Assembly: GCF_947492715.1 (NCBI RefSeq)
Contig: NZ_CANLNS010000007.1
Location: 62,001 to 126,000 of the forward strand
Direction: 5' to 3'
DNA length: 64,000 nt
DNA from: an uncultured Psychroserpens sp.
GTDB lineage: Bacteria; Bacteroidota; Bacteroidia; Flavobacteriales; Flavobacteriaceae
This document shows positions 1 through 8,276 of this stretch, in pieces. The notes below the pieces were generated by a model. That model was not told where the DNA came from and ran no database searches. It was given only the letters and a program-made list of their open reading frames with translations. A program made the translations under genes and the position numbers. Numbering within the stretch: the stretch's first letter is position 1; each line of letters begins with the position of its first letter.

Positions 1-1239
1 GATGTTGTAGGTATTGCACAAACTGGTACAGGTAAAACATTTGCTTACATGCTACCAATTTTAAGACACCTTAAATATTCGACTCAAGATAATCCTAGAA
101 TTTTAGTTTTGGTACCTACTCGAGAGTTGGTCGTACAAGTGGTTGATGAAATTGAAAAGTTGGCAGCTTATATCAATTTAAGGGTTTTAGGCGTATATGG
201 TGGGACAAACATAAACACTCAAAAGCAAGCTGTTGCACATGGGCAAGATGTTATTGTAGCGACACCAGGGCGTTTATTTGATTTGGCTGTAAGTCGTGTT
301 TTACAACTAAAGTCTATCCAAAAATTAGTGATAGACGAGGTTGATGTGATGCTAGATTTAGGCTTTAGACACCAACTTCTCAATATTTTTGATGTACTGC
401 CCGAGCGTCGTCAAAATATTATGTTTTCGGCAACAATGACTGAAGATGTTGACGATTTAATAAGTGATTTCTTCATTAAACCCCAACGTGTTATTATTGC
501 CGTATCTGGAACGCCACTTCATAATATTAAACAGCAACGTTATGACGTTACTAACTTTTATACAAAAGTTAATCTCTTAGAATACTTACTTCACGATCCT
601 GGCACCTATAATAAAGTGCTCGTATTTGTGGCTTATAAAAAATTAGCCGATATGCTTTTTGCCGAGCTTGAGGAACGCATTCCTGATCAATCTTGCGTGA
701 TTCATTCTAACAAAACGCAGAACTACAGGTTGAGAAGTATAGAACAGTTTAGATCTGGTGAACATCGTATTTTAATTGCTACAGATGTTATGGCTCGTGG
801 ATTAGATATAGAACACATTAGCCATGTTATTAATTTTGACACTCCAAAATATCCCGAAAATTATATGCATCGTATTGGTAGAACTGGTCGTGCAGAACAT
901 GAAGGACATGCCCTTACGTTTTCTACGGAAAAAGAACAGGAAGATCTCCAAACTATTGAAGATTATATGGGTATAAAAATTGAGCAACTTAATTTTCCTG
1001 ACGGTGTTGAAATTTCTAAACAATTAATTGAAGAAGAGCGTCCTCAAATTAGAGAACGTAACAATCCTACTAAACAGCGACAAGATGAAGATGCTCCAGG
1101 ACCAGCATTTCATGACAAAAAAGATAAAAATAAAAAAGAGAATCTCGGCGGTTCTTATAAGTTTAAAATTGCGGCTAAATATAAGAAGCCTAAAACTAGA
1201 GGTGATAAAAATTATAACAAGAGAAACAAACGTAAATAG
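1..1239 (+). CDS. DEAD-box RNA helicase (5' end outside window)
   Basis: ATP-dependent RNA helicase of the RhlE/DeaD type, acting in RNA remodelling, ribosome assembly or cold adaptation. The frame is open from base 1, and motif I (AQTGTGKT) lies before the first in-frame ATG at 49, so the gene starts upstream and about 412 codons are visible. In order I see motif Ia (PTREL), GG, TPGR, motif II as DEVD rather than DEAD, motif III SAT, ARGLDI and HRIGRTGR. A lysine-rich tail of roughly 60 residues follows, as in RNA-binding extensions of RhlE proteins. The helicase class is certain; the exact subfamily is not. Confidence 0.93.
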   Translation, partial: DVVGIAQTGTGKTFAYMLPILRHLKYSTQDNPRILVLVPTRELVVQVVDEIEKLAAYINLRVLGVYGGTNINTQKQAVAHGQDVIVATPGRLFDLAVSRVLQLKSIQKLVIDEVDVMLDLGFRHQLLNIFDVLPERRQNIMFSATMTEDVDDLISDFFIKPQRVIIAVSGTPLHNIKQQRYDVTNFYTKVNLLEYLLHDPGTYNKVLVFVAYKKLADMLFAELEERIPDQSCVIHSNKTQNYRLRSIEQFRSGEHRILIATDVMARGLDIEHISHVINFDTPKYPENYMHRIGRTGRAEHEGHALTFSTEKEQEDLQTIEDYMGIKIEQLNFPDGVEISKQLIEEERPQIRERNNPTKQRQDEDAPGPAFHDKKDKNKKENLGGSYKFKIAAKYKKPKTRGDKNYNKRNKRK

Positions 1240-1369
1240 TTTAATCTTTCAATAGAACCAGCTGTTTCTAATCACAATCGTCACATTTACATACACTTAA
1301 ACATTCTCTAGTATTTCTTATAAAAATTCGATTATTTTTACACGGCATTAAGGTAATGTGGTAAAAAAA

Positions 1370-1395
1370 TCCCTTTCCAAATACATGGAAAGGGA
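1370..1395 (-). terminator. Rho-independent terminator of the sigma factor/MscS operon
   Basis: A perfect 9-bp stem (TCCCTTTCC / GGAAAGGGA) with an 8-nt loop is followed on the minus strand by seven T residues. It lies about 60 bases beyond the MscS-like stop codon. On the plus strand no T-run follows, so it does not obviously serve the helicase. Confidence 0.75.
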
Positions 1396-1409
1396 CTATA
1401 GAAAACCCA

Positions 1410-1466
1410 GTAGACTAGATCGTGTAATTGACATAATTAATCTATAACCCTAGATATCTAGTCTAC
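1410..1466. repeat. 11-bp inverted repeat overlapping the mscS stop codon
   Basis: GTAGACTAGAT at 1410-1420 is repeated inverted at 1456-1466, with a 35-base loop. The right arm includes the last codons and stop of the MscS-like gene. It could fold into a 3'-UTR hairpin just ahead of the terminator. Function unknown. Confidence 0.5.
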
Positions 1467-2285
1467 AACCTTAATGTGGTTTTCTACGATATCTTTAACA
1501 GGTACAACAAGTTTACCTTCTTCATTTTTTAACACTACTGAAATATTTTCGATAGCATCAATTTCATAAATTTTATTTTGAAATTCTATCTTCTTTCCTA
1601 CTTCAAACGTCTTTCTGGTATAAAATGTTTTCAACAAACTGCTCATAACTTCCTTTGCTCCTAACCCAAAGGCTATGGCGAAAGCTAACAAGAAAGCAGC
1701 CAAAATCATTGTAAAATTACTTGTGATTATATCGGTATCTACGCCTGCTTGATTTAGAGCTGTAATGGAAATAAAAACAAGCAATAGAAAAAAGACAATC
1801 TGGCTTATAATTTTTGCACCAGATAAATCCATGGATTCAAAAAAGGACCTCAATCCCTTTTTAACAAAGTTTGCAAACAACAAACCTCCAGTAAAAATGA
1901 CAAGAGCAACAAACAATTGCGGTAAATAACTTAAGAAGTTACTAATTTGTTCTGAAATGACTTTTAAATCAAGCATATCAGAAACTATAATAAGTAACAT
2001 GATATAAATAATCCATTTCACAAACGAACTAACAATCTTTATGGTATCAAATTTGAGCGTCTTTCCTTCTATAAACTCAATTTCATTTAACTTATCATCT
2101 AATTTGTTGGCTTTTGCCAGCTTAAGTGCTTTCTTAACGATTTTAACGACAATTTTTGCCACTAACCATCCAATAATTAAGACAACTAATGCGAAAACAA
2201 CATTCATAAAAACTCTTGATATTTCAGGCCACATACCCGAAAGAGAATCCATCGCTGCATTTTTGTAATTTGTAATTTTATCCAT
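1458..2285 (-). CDS. MscS-like mechanosensitive ion channel with conserved TM-helix domain
   Basis: A 275-residue inner-membrane protein. The N-terminal part has the amphipathic and hydrophobic pattern of the conserved TM-helix domain found with MscS channels. Further hydrophobic segments lie at about 88-110, 120-142, 158-180 and 188-210. The glycine-rich FGLGAKEV stretch near 205 resembles the pore helix TM3, and the C-terminal beta-rich part (from about 225) resembles the small MscS beta domain. The large alpha/beta vestibule is missing, as in short family members. It is the last gene of an operon behind an ECF sigma factor and a 58-residue protein, which fits a role in osmotic or envelope stress. 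Gating is inferred only. Confidence 0.8.
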   Translation of the reverse strand: MDKITNYKNAAMDSLSGMWPEISRVFMNVVFALVVLIIGWLVAKIVVKIVKKALKLAKANKLDDKLNEIEFIEGKTLKFDTIKIVSSFVKWIIYIMLLIIVSDMLDLKVISEQISNFLSYLPQLFVALVIFTGGLLFANFVKKGLRSFFESMDLSGAKIISQIVFFLLLVFISITALNQAGVDTDIITSNFTMILAAFLLAFAIAFGLGAKEVMSSLLKTFYTRKTFEVGKKIEFQNKIYEIDAIENISVVLKNEEGKLVVPVKDIVENHIKVVD

Positions 2286-2320
2286 GATTTATTAATTATT
2301 AATAGCTTGATTTTAATTCT

Positions 2321-2497
2321 TTATTTTTTATCCCTTTTGCTCATTACTGTTTCAATAACATCTCCTAAATTATATGAAAATAGCTCAGCCAATTCCATTA
2401 ATAATTTTGCAATGGCAATATCATTCATAACCTTAGACTTCAATTCCTGCGGAACTGACTTCAATGGCTTATCTATATCTCTGAAAGGATTTTCCAT
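2321..2497 (-). CDS. 58-residue conserved small protein coupled to the ECF sigma factor
   Basis: The frame begins at the ATG at 2497-2495, which shares one base with the sigma factor stop (TAATG), so translation is probably coupled. It reads MENPFRDIDKPLKSVPQ at the start and ends ...VMSKRDKK at 2321. There is no signal peptide or membrane segment. Residues 18-50 look like an amphipathic helix (ELKSKVMNDIAIAKLLMELA). Similar short proteins following a sigma factor are familiar from Flavobacteriaceae, from memory and not searched. It is not a classical anti-sigma factor, since these usually have a membrane span. An accessory of the sigma factor or of the downstream channel is a guess. Confidence 0.72.
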   Translation of the reverse strand: MENPFRDIDKPLKSVPQELKSKVMNDIAIAKLLMELAELFSYNLGDVIETVMSKRDKK

Positions 2498-3051
2498 TAG
2501 TTAAGGTTATTAGCATATACGGTTAATAATTTATCTTTAGCCCGTTTAATTCTCATTTTAACGGCACTTTCTCCAATTCCTAAAACACTTTCAATCTCCT
2601 TTATAGAAAGGTTATCTTGATATTTTAGTAATAGTATCATCTTTTCATCAGGTGATACAAGTTCTAATGCTCTTTTGAGTTTATCAACTCTCATATCGCT
2701 AAAATCTGATGATTCATCATAATCTTCAGAAATATTTTCAATATCTGCATAATCTACAGACTGTTTTTCAAATTTCTTAGCGGTATTTCGTGTCACATAA
2801 TTTACGCAATGATTATAAGTAAAGGCATATAACCATGTAGAAAATTTAGACTTTCCTTTAAAACTAGCGAGCTTCACAAAAAGTTTCAAAAACACGTCTT
2901 GTGTTAAGTCTTTTGCTTCGTCTTCATCTTTTGCAAAACCGTAACATTTATTGTACACCAAAGTAGCGAAACGATCATACAAAACTTCAAAAAGTAATGT
3001 ATCATTATTCTTTACAATAGCACTTACCAGCTCTTCGTCTGAAAGTTTCAT
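2497..3051 (-). CDS. ECF-type RNA polymerase sigma factor
   Basis: A 184-residue sigma-70 family protein with only regions 2 and 4. Region 2 (about 18-90) contains the DLTQDVFLKLF and FSTWLYAFTYNHCVNY stretches that bind core polymerase and the -10 element. Region 4 (about 120-175) ends in a helix-turn-helix (LSIKEIESVLGIGESAVKMRIKRAKDKL). I start at the ATG at 3051 (MKLSDEELV); a TTG seven codons upstream (3072) is possible but less likely. No membrane anti-sigma factor is adjacent; a 58-residue protein and an MscS-like channel follow in the same operon. Regulon unknown. Confidence 0.9.
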   Translation of the reverse strand: MKLSDEELVSAIVKNNDTLLFEVLYDRFATLVYNKCYGFAKDEDEAKDLTQDVFLKLFVKLASFKGKSKFSTWLYAFTYNHCVNYVTRNTAKKFEKQSVDYADIENISEDYDESSDFSDMRVDKLKRALELVSPDEKMILLLKYQDNLSIKEIESVLGIGESAVKMRIKRAKDKLLTVYANNLN

Positions 3052-3198
3052 AATGTTACCAGAGGGTTGCAATAATCTATAGATTGGTTTTAGTGGTTTG
3101 TTTTAAGACACCAACATTAGTATTAAGTCACATTTTTTTTAACTTAAATGTTAAATTTATAAAAATTAACATTGGAAAACCTATAACCTGAGTATAAA

Positions 3199-3226
3199 AA
3201 AAGCGAACCTTTTAAGGTTCGCTTTT
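3199..3226. terminator. Bidirectional terminator with GCGAACC stem
   Basis: AAAAGCGAACCTT and its inverted copy are separated by only two bases, with A-runs on one side and T-runs on the other, so it can work on both strands. It lies just past the stop of the minus-strand esterase gene. The same GCGAAC core recurs in terminators near 12.0 and 14.0 kb. Confidence 0.85.
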
Positions 3227-3242
3227 AATCTTATTTTGTTTT

Positions 3243-4505
3243 TTACTTTTTCAAAGCGTCTAGCTTTTCCTTGTAATAAGAATTGCCACTTATGGCAAAC
3301 GCTTTTTCCACAAACTCAATGGCCTTGATTTTATCCTTTTGATCTATATAATAGTCAGCCATGGCATCATAAGCATTTGCACTTTCGGGATAATACGAAA
3401 TCGCTTTATTAAAAAATAAATAGGCTTTTTCTGGTTGCCCCATTTGTAAATTCATATAGCCATAACCGTTAAAAAGCTCCTCAATCATTGGAGGTACTTT
3501 ATAGCCAAAGTTTTTAGCGTAGATCTTTTCTTGATTGTCCAACAATGTTTGTAATAGTTCTACTGAACTCTCAGGGTTATTATACGTTTGTGGTGCTTTA
3601 AACTGATACCACTTAAATAACTCAATTAATCCATCTCTCATAGCAGGTAATGGTACTGTGCCATGTAAATCTTCTGGATATACTTTCCAACTGAAATTTA
3701 ATTTATTTTGCTTTTGCGAGTTTGCAAATTGAGAAAACTCTACAATAGAACGTGCAAACAGGCTATACTCTGAAGTATCCTCCATGATATTATCCATAGT
3801 AACCGATGCATTTTGCATATGCAATTGCTCGGCTGCTAAAGCAACAAAAAGACCTTTACCATCAAATGAGTTTGATTTTAATTTCGATTTGGCTTCTTTC
3901 AATAATTTTTGATTGTCCCATTCAATACTAGGATCGATAGCTATATAATTCGTAAATAAATGGGGATGATGAATTAATGTATGAATTGTAAATAAACCCG
4001 CATACGAATGTCCAATTAAAGTTCTATAATTCGTTGTACGATGCATTTTATTTATATGAGGTATTAATTCCTCTTCGATAAAAGCAACAAATGTTTCTGC
4101 ACCACCAGAATCGGTTTGCATAGGTGCTCCACGGTTTGATTCTACTTTTGAAATGGTTAAATCTCGAGTTCTATTCGTTCTATTCGAAATCCCTACTAAA
4201 ATCATATGAGGCATATAATGTCCCCAGTAGTTATCATATACAATCTCTAAATTCGATTTTAATGAAAAACCATCTAGCAAATAAACTACCGGATATTTTA
4301 TTTTACTTTTTGGGTTATAATTATCAGGATATTTCACCCAAAACTGTTGATAACTATGTAAAGACTTAGAATAAATGCTATCAATAATTTCATTGCTATT
4401 TTGTGCTAATTCATTGGCATTAGATTGTGCACTAGCAACAGAATTAAAAAGGATAAGAGCAATAAGGACTATATAACGGGTAATTTCTTTCATATTATTT
4501 GTCAT
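3243..4505 (-). CDS. Secreted alpha/beta-hydrolase esterase with C-terminal TPR
   Basis: A 420-residue exported hydrolase of the esterase-D/Fes/IroE group. An N-terminal hydrophobic segment ending near ASAQ (about 23-27) looks like a signal peptide. The nucleophile elbow is GHSYAG with Ser167. The motif LLDG (about 76) and the ISNRTNRTRDLT loop are typical of the family. Residues about 345-420 form one or two TPR units (YPESANAYDAMADYY). The start at 4505 overlaps the upstream ExbB-like stop by 11 bases; an in-frame ATG at 4493, one base after that stop, is an alternative. It is third in an operon after a serine hydrolase and an ExbB-like protein. Substrate unknown: siderophore ester and cell-wall or peptide ester are both possible. 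Confidence 0.8.
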   Translation of the reverse strand: MTNNMKEITRYIVLIALILFNSVASAQSNANELAQNSNEIIDSIYSKSLHSYQQFWVKYPDNYNPKSKIKYPVVYLLDGFSLKSNLEIVYDNYWGHYMPHMILVGISNRTNRTRDLTISKVESNRGAPMQTDSGGAETFVAFIEEELIPHINKMHRTTNYRTLIGHSYAGLFTIHTLIHHPHLFTNYIAIDPSIEWDNQKLLKEAKSKLKSNSFDGKGLFVALAAEQLHMQNASVTMDNIMEDTSEYSLFARSIVEFSQFANSQKQNKLNFSWKVYPEDLHGTVPLPAMRDGLIELFKWYQFKAPQTYNNPESSVELLQTLLDNQEKIYAKNFGYKVPPMIEELFNGYGYMNLQMGQPEKAYLFFNKAISYYPESANAYDAMADYYIDQKDKIKAIEFVEKAFAISGNSYYKEKLDALKK

Positions 4506-4902
4506 TTGTATTCGACATCATTCTTAATATTATAATTCCAATTCTGGCAACAACAAATGTAAACAAGCCAAATGAAGCGGTCAACAACGAAATTTTAAGT
4601 CCGCCTGCAAATATAGAAGGGTCAGGATCTCCCATTGCCTCTACCGAATCAAAGGCAGTAATTAAGCCTATAATGGAAGCCAAGAACCCCATAACTAAGC
4701 CTAGCAAACTCGCATCTGAGGCCAATTTCAGCATTTTATTGGAAATCTCTAATGATTTTTTAACATTAGCAAATCCTCTAACAAGAAAAAATAACGATGC
4801 CAATAAGCAGATTAAAATTAGGGTCATAAATAATGGTCCGCCATCAACAAACATATTAGCTGTAATTGATAGACTTTTCGATGTCATTGTAAGTGTGTTC
4901 AT
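4495..4902 (-). CDS. Minimal MotA/TolQ/ExbB-like membrane protein
   Basis: A 135-residue inner-membrane protein with hydrophobic segments at about 23-44, 66-86 and 103-130. The spacing and the small-residue-rich second and third segments (LLGLVMGFLASIIGLITAF; GGLKISLLTASFGLFTF) resemble the ExbB/TolQ/MotA proton-channel domain. It is much shorter than classical ExbB (about 230 residues) because the large cytoplasmic loop is missing. No ExbD/TolR or TonB partner is encoded nearby. It sits between two hydrolase genes, with a 15-base gap to the upstream gene and an overlap with the downstream one. The channel assignment rests on pattern and is moderate. Confidence 0.62.
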   Translation of the reverse strand: MNTLTMTSKSLSITANMFVDGGPLFMTLILICLLASLFFLVRGFANVKKSLEISNKMLKLASDASLLGLVMGFLASIIGLITAFDSVEAMGDPDPSIFAGGLKISLLTASFGLFTFVVARIGIIILRMMSNTNDK

Positions 4903-4917
4903 AATGTTTAAATTTAG

Positions 4918-6249
4918 TTATAGTTTTTTAAATAATAATGGTTTGTTATCTCCTCTTGTAAATTTAACCAAGCCTGTTTCGGGATAAAAATCAAGCACAA
5001 CACCTAAGCTATCAAACGTGAATTGATGCTGTTTGGTAGGTGTAAGCTCTTTAAGGTTGCTTTGTTCTGGCGCTCCAAGTAAGACATTTCCCTTTGCCTT
5101 AAAAACAAGTTTATAGGGCACTTCTTCACAGGCGTATTCTCCCACATACTGTTTTACCTGTGCTTCGGTAAGGTCTATTCTTGTGAAATTTGGAAGTATA
5201 ATAGGCTGTCCATGACTAGCTGCAAACGCCGCCAACATGATTCGCATTTTACTAAAATCTAATCCATTGGCCACTAAGGCAATTGTGGTTTTAGTTAATG
5301 GAACATGTACAAGCATAGACTGAAAGCCGTCAATACCACCTTCACTTGCATATAAATCAACGTTGTTCATGTTGGCATAAAAAAGACCATGACATGTATC
5401 TTCATTATTTGTCTTTTTCATAGCTTCAAAGCTAGAGCCAGACATTAATTTTCCTTCAAAAAGTGCATTCATGAATTTTGACAAATCTTTAGATGTAGAT
5501 ACCACAGCTCCGGCGCCTCCAGGATTAGACATATCGGTTTCAGGATGAAGGTTCCAAGCTTTACCTTCAAAAACATAAGATTGGCTTTCATTAGCCTTTG
5601 CGCCTATTTTACCACCATAATAGGTATTCTTTAACCCTATTTTTTTTAAGATTCTACGCTGGAGACACTGTGGATATAAGTCTTTGTCTAGTGCTTCAAC
5701 GATATACCCAAGTAAAAGATAATTTGTATTGCTATATTCGGTTTTTTCACCAGGATTAAAATCTAATGAGTACTTTTTAATTCTTGCTAACATTTCACCC
5801 TTTGTTGAATGTTTCAGCATCCAATCTCCAAAATTAGGATCATTAGTAATGTTATACAATCCGCTACTATGATTTAAAAGGTTTGAAATTTTAATATTTT
5901 CAGAACCAGGAATTTTTGGGTAAAACATTGAAAGCGGTGTATTTAACGTTATGCGTCCTTCATCAATTAACTGAAAAATCATAACAGCTGTAAATGCCTT
6001 AGATATTGAGCCTATTCTAAATTTAGTCTTGTCATTGTTTCTTATGCCTTTTTCAACATCAGAAAGCCCAATAGCTCTGTTATAAACCTCTTCATTGTTT
6101 TTGGTAATTGTCATGGTAGCCATGAGTTTATCGTGCTTATCAAGGATGTCAAAAAATGAATCGAGCTGTTGATAATTTTGCTCTTGTGAAAAGCAAAGAT
6201 TAGATAAAAGCAGGCTAATTAGGGTTATCTTTTTTAGTAAGGATATCAT
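4918..6249 (-). CDS. Secreted serine hydrolase, class C beta-lactamase fold (copy 1)
   Basis: A 443-residue exported penicillin-binding-like hydrolase. The signal peptide ends near CFSQ (residue 22). The SxxK motif is S81-I-S-K84 and the Tyr motif Y172-S-N174. Residues after about 360 form a separate beta-rich C-terminal domain, typical of D-aminopeptidase or esterase relatives. It is the first gene of the operon running to 3243 and is divergent from a LytS/LytTR pair, which is likely its regulator. The fold is clear; whether it acts on D-amino peptides, esters or beta-lactams cannot be told from sequence. Confidence 0.85.
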   Translation of the reverse strand: MISLLKKITLISLLLSNLCFSQEQNYQQLDSFFDILDKHDKLMATMTITKNNEEVYNRAIGLSDVEKGIRNNDKTKFRIGSISKAFTAVMIFQLIDEGRITLNTPLSMFYPKIPGSENIKISNLLNHSSGLYNITNDPNFGDWMLKHSTKGEMLARIKKYSLDFNPGEKTEYSNTNYLLLGYIVEALDKDLYPQCLQRRILKKIGLKNTYYGGKIGAKANESQSYVFEGKAWNLHPETDMSNPGGAGAVVSTSKDLSKFMNALFEGKLMSGSSFEAMKKTNNEDTCHGLFYANMNNVDLYASEGGIDGFQSMLVHVPLTKTTIALVANGLDFSKMRIMLAAFAASHGQPIILPNFTRIDLTEAQVKQYVGEYACEEVPYKLVFKAKGNVLLGAPEQSNLKELTPTKQHQFTFDSLGVVLDFYPETGLVKFTRGDNKPLLFKKL

Positions 6250-6317
6250 GATCTGTTGTTTTTTGATTATGAGCCAAAACTAAAAACAAGAATCTATCAA
6301 AATTAACTTTTGCGACC

Positions 6318-6377
6318 AACGACCTTTTTAAAGCTGGATATGACATCAATGTCAAAACCCTTATTAAATTGGTCGTT
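6318..6377. promoter_or_regulatory. 60-bp dyad-symmetric operator candidate between hydrolase operon and LytS/LytTR genes
   Basis: AACGACC at 6318-6324 and its inverse GGTCGTT at 6371-6377 are placed exactly symmetrically around the palindrome TGACAT-CA-ATGTCA at 6341-6354; all share the axis at 6347.5. TTTAA at 6327-6331 also pairs with TTAAA at 6363-6368 around this axis. By my count 21 of 30 base pairs match. It lies 69 bp before the hydrolase ATG and 62 bp before the kinase ATG. Binding by the adjacent LytTR regulator is inferred. Confidence 0.6.
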
Positions 6378-6438
6378 CATCTCTAATTAATACTAATGAG
6401 GGTAAAATTGTAGTATTATTGTATTGAGAATATTAAAT

Positions 6439-7500
6439 ATGTTTACAAAACAGTTCATTCTAAAAAAAATCGGACAAATCCTTTTGCACCTCCTCTTTTG
6501 GGTTGCTGTTCTATTTTTCTACACCTATTTTTTTGGGATTAATGGTTCTAAATTTGACGACACATTGCAATTTTCTCTTTTTCTTATGCCAATAACGATA
6601 GCAACTACGTATGTAATAACCTATAAATTAATTCCAGATTATCTTATTACAAAACAGTATTGGCGTTTTGTACTATATAGTTTTTACACACTTATCATTT
6701 CGGTATACCTATTAATGGTATCCATTTTTTTCAGTTTGATCTACCTATCAAACTTTGAATATGATGATATGAATCCTGCCACAAAAAACCTTATTTTCAT
6801 TAGTACTGCTGTATATTTAGTTGTTATTATTGTGAGTGGGTTTAAACTCTTAAAACTCAATTTAAAACAGGCATCGAATACACGGTTATTAGAAACAAAA
6901 ATTTTGGACGCGCAACTTAAACTTAAGGAACAAGAACTTAATTATTTGAAGATGCAAATTCATCCGCATTTTCTCTTCAACACGCTCAATACCATGTATG
7001 GTTTTGCCTTAAAAAAAGCAGACCAAACTCCAGACATGATATTAAAACTGTCTAATCTACTAGATTATCTTCTATATCAAGCCGAGAAACCTTTTGTATT
7101 ACTTTCGGAAGAAATAGCACATATTAAAGACTACATAGCCCTTGAAAAGATGCGATTTAATGATACGCTCAAAGTTAATATCAATATTTCAACCGCTTCA
7201 GAATCCATTACAATTGCACCAATGCTTCTTATCCCTTTTATTGAAAATAGCTTTAAGCATGGGGCGATCATCAACGGAATATTAAAAATTGACATTCAGT
7301 TATCAGCCACATTAGAGGAGATACATTTCAGCATAAAAAACTCAAACGCTGAAGGTACGTCATCCAAGTCTGGTATAGGCTTAGAAAACATTAAGAAAAG
7401 GTTAGAGCTTCTATATTCAGAAAAACACGAGTTATTTATAAATAATACGCCCAACACGTTCGATGTAGAACTCCGACTAAAACCAGTAGGACATGCATAA
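6439..7500 (+). CDS. LytS/YehU-type sensor histidine kinase (pair 1)
   Basis: A 353-residue membrane histidine kinase of the His_kinase/LytS class. Four hydrophobic segments lie at about 12-33, 45-62, 78-103 and 119-136, followed by a short coiled linker (about 145-172). The phosphoacceptor region is QIHPHFLFN with His177, and the ATPase part has the family-typical PFIENSFKHG and GIGLENIKKRLELLY (N and G boxes). There is no separate periplasmic sensor domain, so the signal is probably sensed in the membrane. I use the ATG at 6439; a TTG at 6424 gives five extra residues. It overlaps the response regulator gene by 8 bases. Confidence 0.9.
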   Translation: MFTKQFILKKIGQILLHLLFWVAVLFFYTYFFGINGSKFDDTLQFSLFLMPITIATTYVITYKLIPDYLITKQYWRFVLYSFYTLIISVYLLMVSIFFSLIYLSNFEYDDMNPATKNLIFISTAVYLVVIIVSGFKLLKLNLKQASNTRLLETKILDAQLKLKEQELNYLKMQIHPHFLFNTLNTMYGFALKKADQTPDMILKLSNLLDYLLYQAEKPFVLLSEEIAHIKDYIALEKMRFNDTLKVNINISTASESITIAPMLLIPFIENSFKHGAIINGILKIDIQLSATLEEIHFSIKNSNAEGTSSKSGIGLENIKKRLELLYSEKHELFINNTPNTFDVELRLKPVGHA

Positions 7501-8209
7501 AACACATCCCATAAATTGTTTGGTAGTAGATGATGAAACTATTGCAAGAGAAATTATTGAGACACATCTCTCAAAAATTGAAAACGTAACAATAGTTGCA
7601 AGCTGTAGTAATGCTATTGAGGCTTTTAATTATATAAGCAATCACAATATTGATTTGGTGTTTTTAGACATTAACATGCCCGAAATATCTGGAATATCAT
7701 TTGCTAAATCTATCAATGCCAATGTCAAAGTAATTTTTACAACAGCTTACCGAGATTACGCTGTTGAAGGTTTTGAACTTAAAGCTGTTGACTACTTGCT
7801 CAAACCCATTTCATTAGAACGTTTACAAAAAGCGCTTAATAATTATTTTGAAATTTACGGAAAACAGGAAGCGCAGCAGACCTCATCTATTGAGAAATCG
7901 AATTTTATGTTTGTACGTTCTGAGCGCAAAATGATTAAGATTGATTACAACGCCATTATTTATATTGAAAGTTATAGTGATTATCTTAAAATTCATATCG
8001 AAGACAAAACAATAATTACAAGAGAAACTATTAGTGCTATTGAAGCTAAGCTACCCAAACAACAGTTTATAAGGATTCATAGGTCGTATATTATTTCAAT
8101 AGCTCACATACAATCCTTTACAAATGAACACATTACCATAAACAAAAAAGCATTTCCAATTAGTCGAACTTATAAAAAAGAAGTGTTAAAGCATTTAGAA
8201 AAATTTTAA
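7493..8209 (+). CDS. LytTR-family response regulator (pair 1)
   Basis: A 238-residue DNA-binding regulator. The receiver domain (about 6-118) has the acidic pair D13-D14, phosphoacceptor D59 in VFLDINMPEISG and the conserved lysine K104 in LLKPIS. The C-terminal LytTR domain (about 137-236) contains the characteristic YIESYSDYLKIH and FIRIHRSYIIS stretches. The ATG at 7493 lies inside the kinase gene, 8 bases before its end, so the two are co-translated. Its likely target is the divergent hydrolase operon across the 60-bp dyad. Confidence 0.93.
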   Translation: MHKTHPINCLVVDDETIAREIIETHLSKIENVTIVASCSNAIEAFNYISNHNIDLVFLDINMPEISGISFAKSINANVKVIFTTAYRDYAVEGFELKAVDYLLKPISLERLQKALNNYFEIYGKQEAQQTSSIEKSNFMFVRSERKMIKIDYNAIIYIESYSDYLKIHIEDKTIITRETISAIEAKLPKQQFIRIHRSYIISIAHIQSFTNEHITINKKAFPISRTYKKEVLKHLEKF

Positions 8210-8276
8210 AAGTTATTCAATAAAAACGTATATTAGACGTTGCCTTATAAATCACTTTTTTGAAAAAGTCCGCTAA

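Noticed and set aside
4499-4987. 162-codon plus-strand ORF
   Set aside because: Antisense to the ExbB-like gene and the hydrolase; no motif or upstream promoter.
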